A stretch of DNA of 64,000 bases from Actinostola sp. cb2023 (Eukaryota; Cnidaria; Anthozoa; Actiniaria; Actinostolidae), in assembly GCA_033675265.1 (NCBI GenBank), contig JAUJYZ010001375.1:1-64000 (forward strand), given 5' to 3'. The position numbers were made by a program, and so were the translations under genes. Shown piece by piece: positions 12,125 through 21,672 of the stretch (position 1 is the first letter of the stretch; the number at the start of each line of letters is the position of its first letter). The notes under the pieces were generated by a model. The model did not search any database. It saw nothing but the letters and a program-made list of their open reading frames with translations, and was not told where the DNA came from.

Positions 12125-12420
12125 ACCTTTCAGGCGACTCCTGTTGGCTCATCCAGACATCAGTCGACTCTTGTTGCCTCTGTACCAAGCCAGCAGCCAA
12201 GTCCTGCAGCCCCTGCAACCAACTGTCAGGTGGCACCTGTTGCCTCATCCAGACATCAGTCGACTCCTGTTGCCTCTGTACCAAGCCAGCAGCCAAGTCC
12301 TGCACCCACTGCAACCAACTGTCAGGCGACTCCTGTTGCCTCATCCAGACATCAGTCGACTCCTGTTGCTTCTGTACCAAGCCAGTAGCCAAGTCCTGCA
12401 GCCCCTGCAACCACCAGTCA
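12125..12420 (+). repeat. 96-bp coding tandem repeat of gene A
   Basis: About three copies of a 96-bp unit (32 residues, core SSRHQSTPVASVPSQ). Copies start near 12149, 12245 and 12341. The last carries the CAG to TAG stop at 12386. Confidence 0.85.
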
Positions 12421-12533
12421 GGTGACTCCTGTCACCAGTTTACCACAGTACTCACAGTCATCAAGTGGTGTAGAGTACTGGGTTTACTCTTCTGACTTCA
12501 GTCAGTCCACAATAAATGGCAGACGTGGCAGCA

Positions 12534-13103
12534 ATTCACTCTTCTCACACATACTGATTTTTAAGATCAGCAAACTGCTTTCTTTCTGGTGCAAACAGCC
12601 TATATGATTTGAAAGAGTTTGTCTGAAAGAACATTTCTGGAAAGTTTCGATGGTATAGGATAAAATCTCAAAAAGTTATCGGGGATGACATTTATAGACT
12701 TTAGTATGGGATTTTGCCGTCATGCGTTGCAAGCCTCGTTTTGAGGTTTTTTCAAAATTTAAGTCGTTCATAACTTCGCAGAGATATATAATTTCGTCAT
12801 GAAACTTCTACATTATACTTATATAACTAATTTCATGACGAAATTATATATCTCTGCGAAGTTATAAACGATTTAAATTCTGAAAAAACATCAAAACGAG
12901 GCTTGCAACGCATGACGGCAAAATCCCATACTAAAGTCTAAAAATGTCATCCCCGATAACTTTTTGAGATTTTATCCTATACCATCGAAACTTTCCAGAA
13001 TGTTCTTCTTTCAGACAAACTCTTTCAGATCATATAGGCTGTTTGCACCAGAAAGAAACCAGTTTGCTGATTTTAAAAATCAGTACGCGTGAGAAGAGTG
13101 AAT
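12534..13103. mobile_element. Near-perfect 570-bp foldback element in gene A
   Basis: Two arms of about 280 bp form a nearly perfect palindrome; the outer ends read CACTCTTCTCAC. AAT occurs at both edges. Removing the insert with one AAT restores GGC AGC AAT GCT TGC, the GSNAC motif of the protease-like domain. Confidence 0.75.
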
Positions 13104-13970
13104 GCTTGCGTATTCATAGCCTTAGCATGTGGGCACGAAGTGTTTACGAAAAACTTAAGTTTCCCCAAAATACAAGCTATTCCCAATCATGGTCAGAGAC
13201 ATTGTTTACAAGTATGACAAGAGGTAATGCCATCCATGATGAGTTGTTTGATTTTAATGCAACAAATGTTGATGTTGAAGAGGCATTTGATATGGCTGGT
13301 GAGGAATGCGGTGTGACCCGTTTGGGACAAACATTTGATTTTTTTGGTGTTAACACTTTTGATGACCTTGGAATGCACTTGGGAAACATAATGGGGAACA
13401 AGCAGAAGCTTTATTATGTCATAATCACTGGAGGAAGGGCTATGCTCATAGCAATGGGGAACTTTTAATGTTTGACTCCCATTTACATGGCAGTTCAGGA
13501 GCAATTGTGTGTGTCATGCAGTTGATGCCACTGAGTTCATATCTTGGTTCAAAGGGATGCTGCTGTCTAACTGGGGACAGAACCCAAGTACTTGTAGCAT
13601 CACCAACGTATTCTATGATTGATTCAACAGTTAAAAGTCAGGACATTACTAAGAGGGATTTCACTTCAATATATATTAGTGTAATAGCCACTATTACACC
13701 CTTATCCTGTATCTGTTGTGTAATATTAGATTGTAAAAATGAAGAAATAATATTCTTGAAATACGTATATATTTTTTTGATTATTGGTGGATAAATTATA
13801 TTTTCAGTACTTTTCTCTTTACTTGCCACACGCCAATTCAGATACATTCTTTGTACCATTTTACAGTTTGAAAGGGTAATTTATCCTACAATATTTGTTT
13901 TCTTGTAGATTGAAATTTGTTATGCTGACGAGGCACAATATTATTGTAAATAAGAATTCAACTACTTGTA

Positions 13971-14253
13971 TACAGCTAATTCAAATAACGTTGCCCTAGG
14001 TTTTGTTGCATGTTCCAAATTGCATTCCCAGAACCGAAGTGCATTATGGTCGCTACAAATTATGTGTTTTCTTCTATTTTGGGGTTCCAAAACCCACAAA
14101 CAAATATCAAGGAAGCCCTGACAGTCAACCATGATCTCAGTTTCGGCAACGCAATACAAACGAACATATGTATTGATCAGTCCATAAATGCACTTCGGTC
14201 TGGGAATGTAATATGCAACAAAACCTAGGACATTTTTTTTTGAATTAGCTGTA
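13971..14253. mobile_element. Foldback MITE
   Basis: Arms TACAGCTAATTCAAA, then CCTAGGTTTTGTTGCAT and CCGAAGTGCAT, inverted around a short centre. Confidence 0.65.
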
Positions 14254-14283
14254 ATTAATTCTTCATTGCACTTCAAAATAACT

Positions 14284-15060
14284 TTTATATAACGCGCGCT
14301 CTGATTGGCTGATTAGCCGTGTTTCATGAAGCTATGCAAACACGGTTTTCGGCCAAGACATGTCAAAGAGCGATTCAGTGAATTTGAACGACATTTGTTT
14401 GTTGTCAAAAATCATTTTATTTACTAAATATATTTTTAACAACGACCATGGAATCATATTTCTTTCTTGTTATCTCTAGTTTAAGTGTTGTCCAGTTATG
14501 TTGTTGCTGCTGTTTTCAAACTGAGAAACTTCAAGTTTTGTCAATAACAAAAATTTCAATACGCTTACGCTTCAATGACTTCAAGAAGCGACGACAAATG
14601 GTTGAAATTTGTGTACAATATCGAAGAAAAAATAAATATCTTAACTGCTCAGGATTCTCAAACACATACTCAGTCGTTTGTTGAAATGTAGAGCTAATAA
14701 ACGATACCATTTCCATACTAAACGAAGCGTTTCTTGTAGCTACAAACAACAAATTTAAGCTTGCAATAAGTACGGCCTTACAGCCATGTGTGAAAAATGT
14801 CCAACTGTACAGCAAAGTTTTACCTCTTTCTCCAGCAAGAAAAGTGTTTAAGAGAAAACAAAAACTTCTGGTGTCTCAGGAACGTCCATCTTTGACTTAT
14901 TCTAGTCGAACAAAGCGAGGAAATCATAGAAAATACGACAAAGACTGCATTTCGGCTACTTGACTTCGGCTACTTCTCCATTCATCAAATTCACAACTAC
15001 TTCAGATTGTTTTGGCGATTCATTGTCAGTAAATCGGCTTTTCTCACTTTGCTTCCTTTT
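14284..15060. repeat. Dispersed repeat, copy 1
   Basis: Starts TATAACGCGCGCTCTGATTGG. It shares ordered blocks with 54224-55010, for example TAACTGCTCAG, CTTGTAGCTACAA and ACTTCG near the end. The copies are diverged and non-coding. Confidence 0.6.
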
Positions 15061-15481
15061 TAAGTGTACAGAGTTCACATAAGAAGTCCAGAAAATACAT
15101 ATTTCTGTAGTTTTCTATCAAATTATGAGTCGCTTTGTCTAAACTTGATTTCTTTCGTGAAATTTGATTGGATATCCCCTCGGTTTGCATAAGCCTGTGC
15201 AAACATGGAAAACGTTTCTTATTTCTTAAATACAAGTTATAACTGGCACTATTTACAACAGAGTTTCCCTGTTCAAAACAATTGAAGTCCTTGTCCAACA
15301 ATTTTATTAAGAAATCCATATTGGTGATTTAGGATTAGGGATTGCATCACTTACGAAAATTTATTATGTACATGTATGTGCTTCAGAAATTTTGAATGCA
15401 AAAAAGCTATTTCCAGATATTATAAGAGGAAACTTCATTAGTTTTAGTATATTATACAGTACTAGGTCATATTTATTTATT

Positions 15482-15578
15482 AGCTGTCAGTGTTTATTAG
15501 ATGCAAAGAAACGAAAGAAAACAAAAGAGTGTGTGTCTAAAGTGTGTATTGCCCAGGTTTATTGGAATAATCACTCTA
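15482..15578. mobile_element. Truncated copy of the 7030 MITE
   Basis: Matches the interior and right end of the element at 7030-7174 (AGCTGTCAGTGTTTATTAGA, GCCCAGGTTTATTGGAAT) but lacks the left end. Confidence 0.75.
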
Positions 15579-15603
15579 TAGAAAAATTAATTGCTACCAG
15601 CAA

Positions 15604-15740
15604 TAGAGTGATGGCACTTAGAGTGATGGCACTTAACCCGTGAAACAGATATTACTAGACACTAATTCCATTGTTTTCTTTTCTTTTGATTTGACTATTA
15701 GTCACTAACTATTAGATTGTGTTTCACGGGTGCCATCATT
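15604..15740. mobile_element. Hairpin MITE with GATGGCAC..CCCGTGAAACA arms
   Basis: Inverted GATGGCAC and CCCGTGAAACA arms around a short AT-rich loop. The left edge has a tandem repeat of AGAGTGATGGCACTTA. It resembles the MITE at 63236-63380. Confidence 0.55.
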
Positions 15741-15744
15741 GTAG

Positions 15745-16435
15745 CGTTTCGGGGAAACCATATAGCACTTTTGTATTATACTCATAAAATATTTTCTATT
15801 TTATTGTTCATACCAGTTGTCTATTGTTTTGTGCAATAGATTTATTATGTTTTGTAAACAAGAGTGTTATGTAGATATCTCTGGTTCATGAAACCATCTA
15901 CTATATTTTGAAATCATATTTATTAATTATATTTATTGTTCCAATTTATCATCACAGTTACAAAGTTTGTAAATAATAGTCACAGGTACTGTCTTATTGA
16001 TGGACACAATAATATAATGAAGAGACAATGTGTACAAGACTGTACACAAATTATACACATCCATTAGAATTGCATTTTTTACTGTTTAGACTAATTTCAC
16101 AAAACTGATGAGGCATTTGTCTTTACTGATGCTACTCTACTAGTAATGCTGCTATATGACTGTCAACGTTTCACCTGTTTTATGAAAATACAATATATCA
16201 TGACACAAAGTAATTACGTGCAACCACTTACAATGATGGATTGGTGATGGGGGTGAGTTAACAATAACATTCAGCAAGGCGAAATGACCATAAAATGCAT
16301 GTATAGCTTGAGTTGAAAATGAAGTAATTTAAAATATGCTTAAGAAAATATTTCCTTCTCTATATGTCACCTATCCCTACAAACATAGGGGCTGTGGGAG
16401 GGGAAATGAAAAAGAAAATACATGACATGTACATG
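15745..16435. other. No gene seen
   Basis: AT-rich non-coding DNA. I see no convincing exon or repeat boundary. Confidence 0.5.
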
Positions 16436-16439
16436 TATT

Positions 16440-16572
16440 ATTAGAGTACAAACATAAAAGAGTGAAATATAGTACTAAATCTAAATAGTACTAATTAGTG
16501 TTCAAAATATCCTTTGTTTTCTTTTGTTCCATCACTATTTAGTACTGTTTTACGCTTTTATTGTTTGTACCA
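16440..16572. mobile_element. MITE with TAGTACTAAATAG interior
   Basis: Weak inverted ends TTAGAGTACAAACATAAAAG and complement, with the interior motif ATAGTACTAA shared with 63236-63380 and about 36890. Confidence 0.5.
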
Positions 16573-16725
16573 ATGAAATCAATCATTGTTATTTGGCGCC
16601 ATTACGAGGCAGGTGCTTTGATAATAATCACCATTATAACAGGAACAAGTATTTATAATCGATCTGAGAGTTTTGGTTTTGGAAAAAAAAATATATGTTA
16701 TCGTGACATGATCAAACGTGTTTTT

Positions 16726-17091
16726 CTATTCGTGATAATAGCCGTGGATCAAGACCGCCATAACTGCTCTGATTTGATTGTAACGTAGGTCTAGTCTATC
16801 CTTAATTTCTCGTAGCTTTATTCCTGGGTTGGTTAGTTGTGCTGCCACGTCTTCAAAAACTTGGGTGGTTACTTTGAGGTCTGAAAGTAGCCGCTCATAT
16901 GTCTTTACGTCTCCACTCTTTATACCTTGTGCAATCATGTCTATACAATATACTTCAGCAGTAGCCTCGGCCACGCCCAACTTGGAGGCAATGTCAGAAA
17001 AACTGTTTCCAGATTGCCAGTCGATGAACGCCGACAGATTGCCAGTCGATGAACGCCGAGCGTTTTTTGCTTGAAGTGGTAAGTTTTCCAT
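16726..17091 (-). CDS. Helix-turn-helix protein fragment, possibly RecQ C-terminal HTH
   Basis: A 121-residue open frame with FIDWQSGNSFSDIASKLGVA, a helix-turn-helix-like segment, followed by a helical region with YERLLSDL, IKLREIKDRL and IRAVMAVL. The order resembles the HTH module at the C-terminus of RecQ-type helicases, which occurs in scattered copies in coral genomes; this is a weak assignment. A 25-bp tandem duplication at 17010-17059 changes the frame at the N-terminal side. With one copy removed the frame reads KKRSAFIDWQSGN, so the start shown is probably not original. No neighbouring helicase exons are seen, so this is likely a fragment. Confidence 0.35.
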   Translation of the reverse strand: MENLPLQAKNARRSSTGNLSAFIDWQSGNSFSDIASKLGVAEATAEVYCIDMIAQGIKSGDVKTYERLLSDLKVTTQVFEDVAAQLTNPGIKLREIKDRLDLRYNQIRAVMAVLIHGYYHE

Positions 17092-18495
17092 ATAGGGACT
17101 TTACGTTTGCGATCTAAATATAGTGGAGAAAAGTTATTTAGTATTAAAAAACGTACAAAGCAAACTCAAAAACTTAACATGCTGGTAAAAACTTATACGA
17201 TTCAGTTTGGTAAACGGAGGACTTCAGGAGTACGGTTCGAGTGCCGAGCACACGCAGAAAGCTTGGACTGATAACATAAGAGGACAGCGCACGGCGGACA
17301 CTCGCAGTTGAGTTGATGCGCCAGTCTATTCTCTGACAGGCGAGTGTTTTAGTTTATGATGCATGGGGAACATGAAATACCATGTAATATCGGCATAACG
17401 AAATGAAACAGAGAGCTTGTAATATATATACAAAGGAGTACATCACTATTCTCGCACAAACCATAAAACTGAATCAAATCGTTCAAGTCCGCAATCACAC
17501 AAAAGTTTCTACTCACTGATAGCCCACGTGGGATCTTTGAAGAACTCCCCACTTCATTGTGACATTCGTCATTAGATCTTTTGTTTCTACATTGAAATAA
17601 ATACGGTATAAAATAACTTTTTCATATTGCACAGTTTTACAAAAGAAAGAACCTTTCATTCATTGAAGATGCTCTAAGTGTTATATCATTACGCATACAA
17701 TAAACATCGATTTGTTTATGAATGATCGTACTGTATCTGGTGTATAGGGTATGTTATATTAGCGTACGTAGTCTACTTTACCTTTTGGTAGAATCCATCA
17801 GTGTTCCGTCGACGTCAGTTTGGTGAAGCGATATTCAGTTGACTGTGCTGCTCTCAGACACGTAAGCCGCAGTGCAGTAAGAACTAGATTTGCATAATTT
17901 TATACTGGGTGATTCAGCTCCAGGAAATGACAAATTTTCACATGTAATAGGACTCTAGCAGCTTGGTGTTGCGAAAACAGAAACCTAAACTCTCTACCTA
18001 ATTTCCACCCAAACTACTCAGCACATGTCAAAATAATTACTCTCATATTCAGCAAATCACTAAACACAACTTTTCGGAAAGAGTTGTTTTACCAGAGTAA
18101 TGTCAAATCATTTGGGTGCGGTTCGACCTTTATTCAGTGTTGAGCTCGAGTCAGTCAGTCAGGGAAGTGTTCAACTAGTCATTCACCATGATTTTTCCTC
18201 CGTCTATATGGTTTCTTGTATTGCAATTATTGGATGGTGAAGATCTCCTAAGGGCTTCCGCCGTCAAGTTACGCATTGGTCTTCATCAGTGCACATAATA
18301 TGTACGATTTCGTTCTGTTCCCCCATTTCATTTTCGCAAAAAAATCACAACATCAAACCTTTGATACATTTTCTAGACGTTGGTGAATAAATATCTTCCA
18401 GAAAGTCATTTTATGGTTTATTTTGTTTAGTTTTGAATTCAAAATTCGCGCTTTCAACGTATCAGTTCACGGCAGAGGTCACGTTTTTCACTGTA
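17092..18495. other. No gene seen
   Basis: About 1.4 kb of non-coding DNA with no exon I can support and no clear terminal inverted repeats. Confidence 0.45.
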
Positions 18496-18644
18496 GCTAT
18501 TAGAGAGTTTTAGATTGAAGTTTTTTCTGTATGACCGGAAACCGGAAACCTCAAAATATCACGTGACCTAGGTCCTGAGGTCAGGTGGAAGACTGCGGAT
18601 CACGTTTTTACGTCGGGAACAGCTTCTAGAGGTAAGTGAAATAC

Positions 18645-18882
18645 GGACTTCCATTGCTAGGCTTGTATTAACACCTTTCATTTCATCATAGGAAGCGCAA
18701 TGACCCATGCGATTAAGCAGCGTAACAAGTTGTTTTGATGCTGTCTGATGATGCACTACCATTGAAATACCAATGTGTTTTGGCACTTTTACTCGGGCAT
18801 TGGATGCACAGTGAATGATGTCTTGCGCAATGCTCAAAACTCGTCTTTCATCTGCCATGTTTTTGCAAGGGTCTGAAGAGTT
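18645..18882 (-). pseudogene. Captured fragment of the gene B family
   Basis: Minus strand matches 25241-25478 of gene B over 238 bp with no difference I could see. It encodes the segment from MADERRVLSIAQDIIHCASN to NTSLAMEV. It is broken abruptly at both ends and joined to unrelated sequence, so it cannot make the full protein. Confidence 0.85.
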
Positions 18883-18907
18883 GCGCTCTAGTATTTTCTA
18901 AGTTAGT

Positions 18908-19000
18908 CATTAGTATTCCCTATATAGAGAATACTAATAAGGCTTTGAAACAAAAGAAAATAAAGCTTTATTAGTATTCTCTATATAGAGAATACTAATG
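18908..19000. mobile_element. 93-bp palindromic MITE
   Basis: Arms CATTAGTATT(C)CCTATATAGA and complement, almost a perfect palindrome apart from a central AAAG-rich loop. Confidence 0.6.
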
Positions 19001-19563
19001 AATCCATTGATAAAGCTCCTTTATGAGATATAGAGCGCACAAATGCTGGGCGCTGATTGGTCGAGTGAGTATGACTATATTCTAAATGCTAGTAAAATAC
19101 GGTTAGATTTTGTTTATGCAATCAGTATTATCGTTGTAGAAGCGATCGTTTATCTTGTCACGTCCTGTGTATGGAATTTCATGTATTTATATAGTTTCAG
19201 CAAAAAATACACGATCGACAAAGGAACCTAACAGCTTTACTCTCAAGCAGAAGGACTACAAAACATTGTGAAGAAAAGTTGTATTGGAAGACATTTACGG
19301 CTATGATAATAAAGAATTAGCCTTCAATACAGGTGACTACTTGAAGAGCCTCGTTTCCATGCTAAACTGCCAATCACGCAACAAAAAGTCGCCTTAACTC
19401 GAAACTGATACCACTTTTCAACTCGACTAACTACCTGACATTGTTCAGGAGGTTCTATTCTTCCATAATCTGGTGTCAAACCTTTACTGTGGTGTGGGTT
19501 GACCGAAACTCCCATTTCCGGACTCAGCTCCCCGTCTATGTATGAAACAAGTCTAGGGACAGG

Positions 19564-19841
19564 ACCATTTTCTCTTGCACATCCAGATGGCAGTCTCAGA
19601 AAGACAAACAAGAGCATCCTATTTTCCATTTTGGAGCGAAATGCGACTGTCCTTCCGAGACTCCCCACCCCACCTCCAGAAACTATGTCAGCACATTTCG
19701 AATCCAAAGAACAAGACCAACATATGCCAATTTTTAACAGATGCATTCTGCATATTAGGCCAAGAGAAGCTACCAGACAACAAGAAGCTTATGGTCGGAG
19801 GGGGTTGCAAGGATGGCCTGAGTGCAGTTTCCATCACGAAA
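19564..19841 (+). pseudogene. Second captured fragment of the gene B family
   Basis: Matches 27186-27463 of gene B over 278 bp with no difference I could see, including the same frame break after PRLPTPPPETMSAHFESK. A shared break means both copies come from an already damaged copy. It is in opposite orientation to the first captured fragment. Confidence 0.85.
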
Positions 19842-20058
19842 CGCTCTGCATTTTTAGAGTGGAAGCCCGACTAATAATCATATGTCAATAATTCCACGAT
19901 ATCGTTGAAATTACGTCTATATATAAACAATAAATTGGACAACAACCATGTGAGCTTTCGAGTCATGAATTACCGTTTTTTCTCATGTCTAAGATTCAGT
20001 TTCATTTAATTTGTAAAAGCGAGCAATAGTACAACAAAACACTGAAGTAACACATACC

Positions 20059-20419
20059 CGGGGGGGTACTCCCTTTGTCCAAGTGGTAGGGGTGATCGGC
20101 GGTCGGTTTTGAAAACGACCCTAAAAGGTACGCATAAATTACAAGGGCTGTTGAAGCCATGTTCATTTCGACCCCTAAAAGGTACGGCCATATATGGCGC
20201 CGGAAAAAGTGATTGTGCTGATATCGTTAATCAGTGACTGGACTATCTTTCTTCTGTTCAATTGACCCTAAAAGGTACGGACTCGTGTTACGTAATGACT
20301 TTTGTGTCGGAACCCTAAAAGGTACACACAGGAAATATTTTGAACCCTAAAAGGACCGCCGATCACCCCTACCACTTGGACAAAGGGAGTACCCCCCCCC
20401 CCCCCCCCCCCCCCCCCGG
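20059..20419. mobile_element. MITE with G7/C-tract ends and 10-bp direct repeat
   Basis: Inverted arms GTACTCCCTTTGTCCAAGTG and GGGGTGATCGGCGGTC. The left end has seven G, the right end a C run of about 27. AACACATACC flanks both sides (20049-20058, 20420-20429). The interior has repeats of CCCTAAAAGGTAC, also seen in a remnant at 38580-38720. Confidence 0.7.
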
Positions 20420-20604
20420 AACACATACCTCCTGGCAGCTGCCATGTTGATATTGTCCCATAATTCCCTACTTTGCGGTGAAAGCGTGAACACTAATCTA
20501 AAAGGTCTCCGCACAGTTTCAACGTCAAACTGCTAACTGCTAACTTCTAACCGCGGTTTGCGGTTTCCGGTCATAAAGAAAAAACTTTAATCTAAAACTC
20601 TCTA

Positions 20605-20850
20605 TTAGGGACCTTAAGTATCAGAAAATTCTACGACACGAACGTAAGGACGACGGCGCGCGCACTGACGAATAATGTTAAAAATGACCGTTGATGTCCA
20701 TGACGGCAATCTACGACGGCATTTTACCTGTTTTCACGTCGTAGATTGCCGTCACGGACGTCAACGATCGTTTTGAACATTATTCGTCAGTGCGCGCGCC
20801 GTCGTCCTCACGTTCGCGTCGTAGAATTTTCTGATGCTTAAGGTCCCTAA
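20605..20850. mobile_element. GC-rich foldback MITE
   Basis: Arms TTAGGGACCTTAAG(T/C)ATCAG and CGTCGTCC..GCGCGCGCACTGACG, nearly perfect over 110 bp. It abuts the 18501-20604 element. Confidence 0.75.
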
Positions 20851-21670
20851 TGTTTAGTGAACCCGCACGCCCCGCTGTTTACTGTCAAAATTGACATGCT
20901 GCAGGCATATTTTGGCATTGTTTGACAAATTCAGCTGTTTCTCCACATACGAATCGCTTCATACTTCGGCATGTATTTAGTAGAACAACGATGGAGCCGA
21001 ATTTGGGGGAACGAAATCGACATGTAGCGTATAAAGAATGGCTTCACAATTTCAAATTTCACGCACTCAGAGGTTTCTTCCAATGAATGGCCTCGAACGG
21101 AATTAAATTAGTATAAATTGGATTACAGAGGTTTGTTTGCTCTCGACTTCGTTCCTATTGTTCTTGCTCCAGTTTTTACGCGAACCATTACTTAAATAGC
21201 CTCAAAAGCAATGGTTGGGCTGCCTGTGGCTGAACAAGGAATTTCTGACACCAAACTTAAGTATATGGGTCGATGGAAATCTGATGCTTTTAAAAAATAT
21301 ATCATGATATCTTCTTTACAATCAGTTTCATAAAGGTACACAATGTAAGGGTGTTATTGCTTGCAGGGGCAGCATAACCTAGAGTCATCCTTATTTTTAC
21401 CATTAATCTGCAGGTGCAATAGTATTTAATAATAATTATAGTTATAATTATTTGTCAGACTGAAATTTGTGCTTGGTGTGGGGCGTGCCACTGCTGTGCT
21501 TTGCTGCGGCGGTTTATGGCCCTCACCTTCGCGGTCTATACACATAATTTGTCATTGCTTTCACTATATTTGTAATAGTTTATTGAAAGCTTAATCAAGC
21601 AGCTATGTGTAATTTCACATAGCCATTATATTCACATAGTGTGGGAAAATAGTAAACTTGTACAAATACA
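20851..21670. other. No gene seen
   Basis: Unassigned non-coding stretch between two elements; no supported exon. Confidence 0.45.
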
Positions 21671-21672
21671 GC

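Larger units (their letters stand above)
130..13584 (+). pseudogene. Gene A: decayed RNase H-like (DDE) plus cysteine-protease-like gene
   Basis: Three exons can be joined. Exon 130-682 ends in phase 1 at AG/GTGAGTAAG. Exon 9658-9875 ends in phase 0 at AAG/GTAAGG. The third starts at 11438 after TTTTCTCCTAG. The joined frame has an RNase H-like transposase core: MVVDYKMK (first Asp), ENQRNWYGKRGISLHG, then LFSDNGPHYHN (second Asp, its codon split by the intron), then EAGEGKSALD (third acidic site). Exon 3 adds a Ser/Pro/Gln-rich linker with 32-residue repeats, then a C-terminal domain with GSNAC and DSHLHG motifs, read as a papain-like protease. The copy is dead: CAG became TAG at 12386, a hairpin element splits the GSNAC site, and frameshifts lie near 13150, 13465 and 13530. 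Family role is inferred; it is probably a mobile-element protein rather than a host gene. Confidence 0.65.
18501..20604. mobile_element. 2.1-kb non-autonomous element with captured gene fragments
   Basis: Inverted ends TAGAGAGTTTTAGATT(G/A)AAG, continuing to ATGACCGGAAACCG. TATTA is present at both edges, read as a 5-bp target duplication if the repeat starts at GAGAG. It holds two fragments of the gene B family in opposite orientations (18645-18882 minus, 19564-19841 plus), a TA-rich palindrome and a nested GC-tailed MITE. This resembles Pack-type gene-fragment capture. Confidence 0.65.

Noticed and set aside
12100..12495. Cys-rich and Gln-rich frames in the 96-bp repeat
   Set aside because: Alternative frames of the gene A repeat; the gene A frame is fixed by the splice join upstream.
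14448..15319. Short open frames on both strands
   Set aside because: They lie in a dispersed repeat whose second copy at 54224 does not keep any of the frames.
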